A stretch of 64,000 nucleotides of DNA from Xanthostigma xanthostigma (taxonomy: Eukaryota > Arthropoda > Insecta > Raphidioptera > Raphidiidae): positions 43,308,001 through 43,372,000 of the forward strand of contig OY754466.1 in assembly GCA_963575645.1 (NCBI GenBank), written 5' to 3'. Positions 47,701 to 56,702 of this stretch are shown in pieces; the first letter of the stretch is position 1, and the number at the start of each line of letters is the position of its first letter. Under the pieces are notes generated by a model, which was not told where the DNA came from, searched no databases, and saw nothing but the letters and a program-made list of their open reading frames with translations. A program made the position numbers and the translations under genes.

Positions 47701-49661
47701 TGCGCGTCGGTAAATCAGTGACCCAATGTCTTTAGGTTCAACAACGAATAGGCGGAGATATTTGATCTCGCACCATATTTAAGTATTTTTAGGAATTTAA
47801 TGTCCCATTAATAAAAAAAGTCCAATTATGTTGTAATCATTTGAATATTTTCTTCGGTAGTATACACATTCATTTTGCAAAAGAATATTATCTGTCAAAT
47901 TGAAAGACAAGATTTCAAGGCTCACTCTGATCCAGTCATTTTTTCCCAATGTTAATTTCCCTATGTGCACCTTACGTGTTTACATACTGTATATGAGTAA
48001 ATACATATTATAGCAAAATAATATTAATGGATTATTTCTTCTCTCCGTTTAACAACTCTCGATAACGCCACAAAGTGCACAGCCACCTGAGTGTCGCTAT
48101 ATAGAGTTTACACTGTACTTCTGTACATTCGAGGTGCCCTGATATTATACCTGTATCAACAGCGACATATCGTTAATGCGTCAGTCAATGAATAAACTTA
48201 ATCATACTGTCGGTGCATTGTGTTTAACGGAAAAACGCAGATCAATAATCTCGCATCTTGTTGAATATTTGCATGAATCGCTTATCTGGCATGTGAAAAG
48301 TCGATAGGATGCATGCAGTTATTTTTCAACGTTGAAATCAAATTATAGTTCTGCATTTTTAACGGTATATTTTCATTTTTAACAACGCCATGTTTGGTTT
48401 TTTGTGTGTTTTATTGTTACATTGTCAAATTGCACATTCTCAAGACTGGTGTGTATTGTCAAAGCATAAATAATATACCTGAAAACAGTACAAAAAATAA
48501 ATTAAGGAGGTTGAGCAGTTTTACGAAGATAATGAAAAAAATCTGAAATGTTTTTTTTAATAGATTTTTTTATGACAAATTTTTCTGTAAAAAATCCAAA
48601 ATCATTAGGAGATTTATAAAGTTAAAAATTAAAAAAAAACTTTTACATGTAGTCTTATGGAAAATATGTCAACCTAGCATGCAAACTGTTCATTTTAATT
48701 TTTTGCAAATAACCAATAAATGTCAGCAGTTCCGTAAAATAACTATGTAAAGCATCGTTGTCTTATGCATATTTTAATATTTTTTCCAATTTAATTAGGA
48801 GACTTTTAATCAACAAAAATAATTATTAAACCTTAGCACTTTTCGATTATAGACTTTTATTCTTGACAGTTTTAACAATTTTAACTGAATTTTCAACTTT
48901 TTAATGATTTAATTTTGATTTTTATTACTTCTAATTTCTTTTTTAATGATTTACTGCAAAAAATATGTAAAATACAGATATTTATATAAATTTATTTTTT
49001 TTTAACCTAACTTTGTACAAAAAATTCAAAAGTTAATCCATTAAGTAAAATACTGAAATAATTAATTAATATTAAAAAAAATATTTATTTATGCCTTTAT
49101 AACAATAATGTATTGGTATCATCGACTTATAACCTTTTGTAAAAATTTATTATGGAAAAGTTCTCATTTAGAATTCGACTTACTTTTGATTGGGACTGTA
49201 ACGGATCAACCTCCTTAACACAAACATTTTAGAACATGGTAAAAATGACCACGCATAAATGAAAACAAACCAAAGATGCACGCCCGAAGGTCCTGTATGT
49301 AATTTGACAGTGTATAAACTAACATATTTGTCTTATTTTTGTATGTTTCGTTTTTATTAGTTCAAATTGCATACTTTTTTTTAAACTCGAGGAAACTAGC
49401 TCTCGATCAAAAAGAAACTTTTGTTTTGTTTGTCTTGTCGTTAGTTTTAAATAGATCTGCCGTTTAGATTTACACAGATCTGATATTTTGTGTTGACTTT
49501 GGGTTAATGTATGTGGTGCAGGTTTTCTTGGGTGGATGTCTCAGGCGCAAGGCGCGCCCCAACAAGACGCCAGCCTGGGTCAGTGGTCTCAACGGCCGCA
49601 GCCCCAACCGCCACAACCCCCACAACAAGCCGACAAACAGCCTTTCCCCAAATATGAGTAA
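35715..49661 (+). CDS. TBPH: TAR DNA-binding protein 43 (TDP-43) homologue, long isoform
   Basis: Nuclear RNA-binding protein that controls splicing and mRNA fate by binding UG-rich RNA. Nine coding exons: 35715-35933, 36004-36198, 36391-36531, 39567-39753, 40590-40786, 41853-41949, 43756-43923, 45402-45533, 49522-49661. They total 1476 nt, giving 491 aa. The N-terminal domain starts [20 protein letters not shown] and ends in the NLS region [17 protein letters not shown]1 has RNP2 LIVLGL and RNP1 [11 protein letters not shown]2 has RNP2 VFVGRC and RNP1 RAFSFVTF. A Gly/Gln/Asn-rich low-complexity C-terminus follows. It ends with the segment [10 protein letters not shown], a PQ-rich stretch and KYE before the TAA at 49659-49661. 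It is longer than the human protein (414 aa) because of the C-terminal region. A second, shorter terminus is listed separately. Introns contain at least six transposon insertions. Confidence 0.95.
36756..37462 (+). mobile_element. TTAA-flanked MITE, copy 1 (TDP-43 intron 3)
   Basis: 707 bp. Left end GGAGGTTGAGCCGTTTTACG, right end ACGCATCAACCTCC, with TTAA directly on both sides. The inverted ends share GGAGGTTGA. The target site is the one used by piggyBac transposases. No transposase. Confidence 0.85.
39869..40330 (+). mobile_element. Non-autonomous Helitron, copy 2 of family H1 (TDP-43 intron 4)
   Basis: Same ends, 3' hairpin and A/T insertion context as the copy at 5695. The internal CCATCTGACGG repeats differ in number. 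Confidence 0.8.
40950..41643 (+). mobile_element. TTAA-flanked MITE, copy 2 (TDP-43 intron 5)
   Basis: 694 bp, same family and orientation as the copy at 36756, with the same terminal motif and TTAA on both sides. Confidence 0.85.
42447..43478. mobile_element. TIR element E containing a nested GTGATAACGT element and Helitron piece (TDP-43 intron 6)
   Basis: Outer ends TACAGGCTGTTCTACAAG and CTTGTAGAACACCCTGTA. The arms continue inverted through TTTGACAGATGG and GATTTTAAACATAT, and then through a second pair around CCGATTCGTTTTTG. The left arm is split by an insertion at about 42517-43095. Confidence 0.75.
42515..43090 (+). mobile_element. GTGATAACGT element D, copy 2, nested in element E
   Basis: Starts TTTGACGTGATAACGTCT and ends ACGTTATCACGTAAAAC, then the shared tail ACCGACTTTACAGACAACC. 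It is itself interrupted at about 42626-42880 by sequence of Helitron family H2. Confidence 0.7.
44120..44281. repeat. Diverged relative of the inverted repeat at 13285
   Basis: Shares AAAATCGTTCCACGTAAA, GCATTTTATGTGAAACGATT and TGAAATTCACTGTA with that element. It lies in TDP-43 intron 7. Confidence 0.55.
44393..44693. mobile_element. MITE with ATACGCGCCACG ends, copy 2 (TDP-43 intron 7)
   Basis: Same family as the copy at 5286, with the interior in the opposite orientation. It shares CGTTCCGTGCAGGTAGCTG and the two terminal segments. Confidence 0.7.
45402..45559 (+). CDS. TBPH: Alternative last exon of TDP-43 (read-through of exon 8)
   Basis: Exon 8 can be spliced at 45533 (donor G then GTCAGA) to the exon at 49522, or left unspliced. 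If unspliced, the frame adds GQRYNNYA and stops at TAA 45557-45559, giving a 453-aa isoform. AATAAA occurs at 46081-46086 and 46981-46986. The second is followed by a GTGTG and poly-T stretch of the kind found downstream of cleavage sites, so a proximal 3' end near 47.0 kb is plausible. Use of both ends is inference. Confidence 0.6.
45560..47010 (+). promoter_or_regulatory. Putative 3' UTR of the short TDP-43 isoform
   Basis: AT-rich, no coding frame. It contains AATAAA at 46081 and 46981 and the foldback repeat at 46183-46347. The later signal is followed by GT-rich and T-rich sequence at about 47006-47030. In the long isoform this is intron 8. Confidence 0.5.
46183..46347. repeat. Foldback (hairpin) MITE, copy 1
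   Basis: 165 bp nearly perfect inverted repeat: GTTCGTTCCAAGCAGCCG at the left and its complement at the right. Nested short palindromes GCGCAAGAC/GTCTTGCGC lie inside. It is in TDP-43 intron 8 or the proximal 3' UTR. Confidence 0.85.
47484..47612 (+). pseudogene. Pogo/Tigger-type transposase N-terminal fragment (CENP-B-like HTH)
   Basis: The ATG frame reads [20 protein letters not shown] then [20 protein letters not shown]. This is the start of the CENP-B N-terminal helix-turn-helix seen in Tigger/pogo transposases and proteins derived from them. Similarity stops after RSTV, just before a Tc1-like MITE at 47626. No DDE domain was found nearby. A possible donor (TTG then GTCAGT) follows, so a domesticated gene's first exon cannot be ruled out, but a fragment is more likely. 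It lies in TDP-43 intron 8. Confidence 0.6.
47626..47989. mobile_element. Tc1/mariner-like MITE with about 50-bp terminal inverted repeats
   Basis: Starts CAGTATGTAAACAC and ends GTGTTTACATACTG, with TA on both sides (47624-47625, 47990-47991). The arms continue inverted through the CACATAGGG region. It is 364 bp with no coding capacity. It sits directly downstream of the Tigger fragment. Confidence 0.8.
48506..49214 (+). mobile_element. TTAA-flanked MITE, copy 3 (TDP-43 intron 8)
   Basis: 709 bp, same family and orientation, flanked by TTAA. It lies about 300 bp before the terminal exon at 49522. Confidence 0.85.
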
Positions 49662-52240
49662 CGACTTCGACGAAACACACTGTCGGGGGTCTACTTCTTT
49701 CTAATAATGGTCTAAACAATCGCGCATCTGACACATACACAGCGATAATGTATTCGCTACAGTTAATTGATTATGTCAAAGTATCACAAAGCTTTTATCT
49801 GGTAAGTGTTTTTTTTTTTTTTTTTTGTGCATTTCGGCGATGAGAGAGTTGACAATACCTATCGAATTTAATTATTTTCTTCTAAAAGCAATGGAAAAAA
49901 AATATGTGTGTGATCTGTCACTATATGTGTTGCGCAATAACAAATGATGGTGTTGCACATGCGCGTGACGTCACAGTATTGTATAAATTTGGCTTAACTA
50001 TTTGTACTCTAAATTGGTAGTACTCTCAATTATTGAAAATCACATAATTCAAAATATGTACTGTCTGGTACTGTACTATTTAACTGGGATAATAGAGAAC
50101 ACAAGAATCGATTAAACAATGACGTCATTCTCAATCCTTATACATGTAGTATGTCTATCAGCCAGCTAACGCCATTTACCTCAGCTGTTTAGCCTCTATA
50201 ATCTACAGCTCAGTTTATATGAACTACATATGCCTGCACGATAAACCAGATAATCGAGAAACTACTGGATGTACAATGAGAACAAAAACTGAATACATTA
50301 TCGTTATGTATGGTTGATTTTATTTTATTTGAATATTAACGATATCGAAAATTTTTTAAATATTATAATTTGAATCAACGATTATCTGCGATGAAAAAAA
50401 AGATTAGTCATTTCATATTGTATGTAATTATTTGATACGTTGATCGGTTTAATAAGTGTTGTGAGTTTGTTTGAAATTTGCAAGTGTTTATGAATACTGA
50501 ATTATTTCGATCAACATATTAAATTTCATAACACAACGTGAACTTATATAAGGTTCGTTCCAAGCAGCCGTGAACGGTAATAAAACCGTACACAGTCTTG
50601 TCACTGCGCAAGACTAATTTGCGCACTAGCTCAAAAATCGATACTGCGCAAGACAGTCTTGCGCAGTAACAAGACTGTGTACGGTTTTATTACCGTTCGC
50701 GGCTGCTTGGAACGAACTTTTGTTTTATATTATGACTATCACAAAATGTTGTTTTGTTTCAGTCAAAATTTTGTTTGAATAAGTTGCATCTTTCATATTG
50801 TGTAACGAACTATTGAAGAAACAGGAGCACCGAACATTTTGCTGTCGTCGTTTGTTTTTTCTGCATTTGTTTATTCCCGTGAGAATCTCGTTTTAAATTT
50901 GAAAACTTTTATTTACTTATTTACAGATCGTGTTTGGCACAATATTAATTATATCGAATATTTTAGCTGATAAAATAGTTCTCGAATGTTAATAAATTTT
51001 TAGAGCTAGTTCGTTACACAACAAATGAAATACTAGATCAACGTTGTATGCTGTCATTGATGAGCTCTTGTTAATATTTGTCTTTGTAGTTGATCTAGAG
51101 ACATGTGTAATTAAATCGGTCATAAAAACTTTGTTAATCATTATATGTACAAAAAAAATATTCAAAGATAGAAATTATGATATTAATGGAACGAGATATA
51201 AGATATTTTCTTCTTTTTTTACGCACGATAGAGTGAATTGGATTCATGCTGCTAAATAACGTGAACGACAAAGACCACTACCCTGCACTGTTGGGGTAGA
51301 TTGGGATGCTGGAAAGGCAGTTATCTTTTATCCGGCTACTTTTGTTCTGGTTCGTGGTACAAAGTGCCCGGCTAATTTTGCTTTAGGTACCGTTTTGCCA
51401 CCGAATCAAGATGACGAATCTCGGGTTGTAGTTTCACTTCTGTTGTGTGTAGTGAAAACTACGCGATCCTTTTTTTAAAGATTGCGTATCTCGTTTGATT
51501 GGAATTATTATGTGATAATTGTTTTTGAAAAAAATGTCCAAATTTTGATAATTTTGAATTTTTGACGCAACCTCCTTAAAATCAAATTTGTAAGACGAAA
51601 AGTAGGAATTGAAGGCGTGCCACTATATCAGGTCCCAGATAGCGCTGGGTTGTATAAAAATATTTCATAAACAACGAAAGATATGCCAAAGTGAGATGCA
51701 GTCAATATTATTGTTCAGTTGACCTTTTGATTACACATGTTGAAGTTAGATGGGGTGTAAAATAACGGAGAATTTGATAGACGTGTGATGGGATGTTAAG
51801 ATATTGTACAGTAGTTACGAAAGTGTGGGAAAACAAATTATGCCATAGAAATAATACATGAATGAACCAAGGTTAAGTAGAACTCTACTTATACTTGCGA
51901 ATGAACGATATTCTTAAAACAGTTTGTATGTTCGCTTACGTGGTTTAGCAATTTGTCTGTTATATAATATATATTTTAGAAATAGGTGTGTAGATATATT
52001 ATGAAATTTTTATTTTTGAGTGTGAAATTTTTGAAAAAAAAATTAAAACCGTGTGCTAGTGTGTTAAAATGTTTACTGTTTGATTCTTGTAACGCTTCAA
52101 TTGTTTCGTAGTTTTTAATTTTTAGCGAAGATTTTAAAACAGTGTGTAAGTTGTTGAGATACAAGAAATGTTTGTCACTTGTTATGACAAGTGAAGGGAT
52201 TATAAAAAAAAACAATTTTTGAAATAAAGAAACAAATGTT
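49662..52240 (+). promoter_or_regulatory. Putative 3' UTR of the long TDP-43 isoform
   Basis: No gene is seen after the stop at 49661. The stretch is AT-rich and contains the second foldback (50553-50717). AATAAA at 52223-52228 is a plausible final poly(A) signal. A short sequence near 51566-51580 resembles the right end of the TTAA MITE, but no left end is present. Confidence 0.4.
50553..50717. repeat. Foldback (hairpin) MITE, copy 2
   Basis: Same 165-bp element as at 46183, with the central loop region in the opposite orientation. It lies in the putative distal 3' UTR of TDP-43. Confidence 0.85.
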
Positions 52241-53608
52241 TTGTTTTAATTTGTTATTTTAATTATATATTTTCTATAATACCATATTATAATAAAATTC
52301 TGTTACAATTATAAATATTTATTAAAACTTGTAATTAACAAATAACTGTCAAAAAATTATTTTAAATATTTATCAATATTTAACAGTTAAATAAAAAAAT
52401 CTCGAGTCGCAATTCCAAATTCCGCCAACACAATAATATCTTACAGCGGTAATTTTACAAAAACCGTTAAACTTTGCAATCAGGATTATTTTAACGAGGT
52501 AATGGTCATTCGATCCACGGAAGACTAGCCCATTCGGAAGTCTCCCAGTACTTCTAATGGCCATGTCGAGCCTGTTTACAATACCACGTAACGTCATATT
52601 GCAATTCTTTGTAACTACTTGCAGCATTGAGTGTATAATATACAGTAAGAGACCTAACCTCTGTTGATACAGAACGTGGAACGTTCAATTCATACTGAAA
52701 ACCGACAACCAAAACTGAGTGCGCCACTCTCAAGAGCTTAATTTACCAATCATGCACCTCTTTTTAAGATATTGCTCCCACTAAAATCACCGGCCATTAA
52801 ATCATAAGCTTGGCCATCTATGAATTACTTGATCGATGCTTGAAGTATCAAATTGAGATTTCGGACGGACATGCGTGATCTACAACTTCATTGGTGCAAT
52901 GTTTTGTTTACAATACTTTCGCGATGTTGCAACATGTTACGCGATATTGCAAAGTGACTTACAGGATCATCAAAACGATTTACTAATAAACGCACTGAGG
53001 TATTAATTTAAATGTGACATTAAATTTGTTTTTGACAAAATAAAAAATAATAAACCCCTTAATATCTCTGAAAATAATTAACATCTCATTTTCAATATTT
53101 GGCACGTATGCATTATTATCAATTTCGCAAACTATTGTTTTTATTGCGTTTAGCTTTACCCTCATAAATTACTGATCTGTGTTGTTTTGTTTGGATACAT
53201 CTTTTGTTTTAAAATTGTTATTGTAATAAGATAAAAAAGTATAAAATACAGTGCTCACACACTCAAATAAGTCAATTTGATAAATTAGGATATTTGCAAT
53301 AAAATATTGTGCAGTGCATTATGGGAATTGTGCCAAGTAATGTCCCAGACGTGTATCAAGAAAACTACAGTCAATAGTGGCGCCACGCCATGATAAAAAT
53401 ACGAAACTAACGAACTACAGTCTATTATCGCTAATTCCGTGAATCAAAATACATTCATTTAAGTTAATCATGGGCACTATTGGCTATGTTTAGTTTCCTT
53501 GACACATTAATGGCGGCGTCACAATTCCTATATTGTATTGCATGATTGGAATGCTTATTTCTATATTATCTTAATTTGCGAGTTAAAAATAACGACCGCG
53601 ATCAATAT
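52241..53608. other. Convergent gap between TDP-43 and spermidine synthase
   Basis: No coding frame. The stretch 53320-53530 has weak inverted words (CAATAGTGGC and GGCACTATTGG). Both genes' 3' ends face it. Confidence 0.4.
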
Positions 53609-56025
53609 TTATTTGAAGAGTATTTTTTCAATAAACCGCGGTAATGCGAAAGCACTTCTGTGTACATTTTCGCTATAATATTTCAAATTCATAATATCGA
53701 GTTGTTTTTCTGTAAATTTAATTTTCGGTTGCGTAAAATTGACAGTGTCATCGTTGGTAGCGAGCACAAAACCGATAATACCGCTTGGATAGGTCGGAAC
53801 GTGAGCTATGGCGTAAGCTACGTTCGAAAACGATTTCCTCGCTGAATTTAGCAAATCTCGTACTTCGGTGGGACACGTAAATGGATTGCTGCCCTGTGAG
53901 CAAATTATGCCTTTATCTTTAATTGCATTTTTGAGTATCCTAAAATATTCGTCATTGAATAAACAGACAGCGGGTCCGATTGGGTCGCTCGAATCTGTTA
54001 TAATAACGTCGAATTCTTTTGGATGGTTGCGGATAAACTCCAATCCGTCTGCTACGTGCAGTTGCAATTTTGGCGAACCGAAACCTAATTTAAAAACAAA
54101 AAAAAATTAATATTTTTTATTGTAATGGGAGTTGTGACTTGATAAACTATTTAGAGAAGCAAATTGACATATGTATAAGCGACATCAGCTACAATGTCAA
54201 TTATCCATTTTTCTTTATTTTTCTTTTATAATTCAGTAATTAACGAACGTATTGATTATCTTGACTGGAGCTCTGATAAAAGCAACTCCTGGTAGAACTG
54301 GCCATAAATGATTTTATTCAACACGCGTGAGTAATATGTAATTTCGGGGCCCTGCTAAATTCGGGAGAAATAATAAATTACTTCGTGTTGACGCGTAGAA
54401 TGCTAATAATGAGCCGTACTGTGTGATAATGAATTTTCTGGACCAATAGAAACGCAGTAGCAAGCCCAAGCGTGCAATAATGAAAAAAAAAACTGCACAG
54501 CTTCTGGACCAATAGGAACGTGGTAGGCGGTATTGTATATATGAAAACAGCATCGCAATTCAGCGAAAGTCATGGCCATCTTGTGTGCATCGAGGGTGGT
54601 GGGTACGTCAATCAATGAAGTGATTTATTATTTTTCCCTCTTTTATCAGGGCCCCGATTACATATTACACGTGCTAGTTGAATAAAATATTATGTGCGAC
54701 CATTGATCGAAGGAGAATATTCCACTCGCGTGCGTTTTACGCTCATGGAATCTTCTCCTTCTCTCACTAGTCGCACAATATACTATTATTTCGTAATAAG
54801 GACTACCTTTCGCCATAAATGGAAGATACTGTTTGCTGACTTCAATAACTCTAGCGTCGATTTCTGCTTGGTGTATTGTTTGGACGGACGGATGTTTGTC
54901 CACCTCGCGAGCAACGCCTCCATCGCCACCCCCAACAATGAGAACCGTGCGCGGCTCGGAATGACAGTTGAGCGGTAAGAGAGATATCATTTCTTGGTAA
55001 GCAAATTCATCATGTTCTGTACACTGGATGATTCCGTCTAGTATCAAGGCTCTTCCATGGCCTTCCCTGGATAATTACAATATTTTTTTATTAACTATAA
55101 AGGCCGCTGCACACGAGGCGGGTTTTGCCGCTAGGTTTCAAGCGGGTTGTGCAGGATTTTTCAAATCGGCTCAGTGGTTCTTAAATTTTGAGGGAACATA
55201 GATACAAACTTGTTCTTTTATAATATTACAATCTATTCTTTAGTTATTTATTTTATATTAATTCTCCGTAAAAAAGTTGCTAGCTTCTCTAGTTTGTTCA
55301 AAAAGTTTTTTAAAAGTAACTTAAAATTTATGTATATAATAATATTAGGATGGCACAAAGTTAATCAAGTATAAATATAAAACTCTAATAAGATAGCCCA
55401 AAGAATATAAAAGATTACAAACTCAAGAAGTACCTAGTTCAGCTATTCCACCAATCGCGAAAACCCGGTATATTTATTCAATTTGAACTTTGAATCTCAA
55501 GGAAAGTGAATCACATGATTGTTGAGTGTATTTAGATAAAGTAATTAATATTTGAATAAGTATACAAAAATTATTTTATAGATGACAAACCCACGCACAT
55601 TTTTAGAAAACTGGTAAATATTTACAAATTTTGTTTCATTTGATTTGATGAAAATTTAAGAAATAAAAAAAAAATAACGTGCATGTGAAAGCCCTTTCAA
55701 AATTAGTTTTGTTTAGTAAATATGCACTTATTTGAAGTTGGTCCAGTTTCTCTTTTATTGAGTTCAGATTTACTCCCAAAACTTGGATTTAAAAAAAAAT
55801 AAATAAGTTATAAATATATTATAAAAAAATTTAATATATGCAAAGTACCTATGTTCAACGTACTTAAGATATTTCCAAAAAATTTGAATGAAAAACTACT
55901 TACGTTTGCAAAATTTGAATATTTTGAAATTGAGATTTTTCTTCATGAAGCACTTTACTAACTTTCATAGAAAATCTTTGGTTAGGCCAAAGCTCTGATT
56001 TTTCTGTGAACCATCCGTTTTCCAT
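53609..56025 (-). CDS. SpdS: Spermidine synthase
   Basis: Transfers the aminopropyl group of decarboxylated S-adenosylmethionine to putrescine, forming spermidine in the cytosol. Three coding exons: 55904-56025, 54807-55066, 53609-54084. They total 858 nt, giving 285 aa, the usual length. It starts [20 protein letters not shown], the family N-terminus. The ligand-binding motif [14 protein letters not shown], the segment [18 protein letters not shown] and the catalytic-aspartate motif [11 protein letters not shown] are intact. So are [10 protein letters not shown] and the C-terminal [16 protein letters not shown]. Phases match across both introns. Intron 2 holds a TIR element (54310-54688). 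The stop overlaps an AATAAA-like sequence. The ATG has A at -3. The gene is divergent from dishevelled. Confidence 0.95.
54310..54688. mobile_element. TIR element in spermidine synthase intron 2
   Basis: ATTTTATTCAACACGCGTGA at the left and ACGTGCTAGTTGAATAAAAT at the right. The inner arms TACATATTAC-like and GGGGCCCTG/CAGGGCCCC are also inverted. 379 bp. Confidence 0.65.
55099..55160. mobile_element. Left-end fragment of the Harbinger-type MITE family
   Basis: Starts AAAGGCCGCTGCACACGAGG like the element at 7809, then loses similarity. It lies in intron 1 of spermidine synthase. Confidence 0.55.
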
Positions 56026-56702
56026 GTTTTAAAAACAATAATAAAGGTGTGTTATGAAGCACGTGGCATTTACGACAATGAGAAAACTAAATTTATAAAA
56101 TGGTATTGAACTTCCAGAAATACGATAAGATTTGTTTACAAAGTTCAAAAGGTGATTTCAGATAAATTTTATTTGTCTTCGAAGACTTGTATTATCGGAT
56201 TTATTAAATAACAATTCGACCTGGTTAAATAAATTTAGGGGAAAAATTTTATGAGTTTGAAATTTTATGGGTTTTAACTTCAAAATTTCGTTAACTCTGT
56301 ACCTACTAAATACGTTGTGTAAACATAATTATTAAAATATTATGTTCATATGTAAATCATGAAATTCATTGGTTTAATTATGTAGGTACATCGGGGTGTC
56401 TGCAATAAACAACATAAACAAAACCGGCTTTGCGGATGTCTAAAGTCCACTCACTGTAAATTCATAAGATTGGTTCGGATTGTACCGCGGTAAGACCGGT
56501 GAAAAGTTAATAATGGGATTTAAAGTAGCTTCCTAAATGTTCTTGTAAACGTAGAAAATTGGTAGCAGCGAACTCAAGTTTGGAAAGGTGTAAAATAATA
56601 ATAAAATGGTGTCTGTCAATCTGTATAAGATAATGTATTTTAATAAGATTTTTTGACAAAAGTCTGGATATTTTTTAAATGTAACAAGTTATTTGGTCAA
56701 GC
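56026..56702. promoter_or_regulatory. Divergent promoter region between spermidine synthase and dishevelled
   Basis: 677 bp separate the two start codons, which face outward. The stretch is AT-rich with no repeat recognised. No core promoter motif can be assigned from reading. Confidence 0.5.

Noticed and set aside
51566-51580. GCAACCTCCTTAA resembling a fifth TTAA MITE end
   Set aside because: Only about 13 bases match, with no left end and no similar interior.
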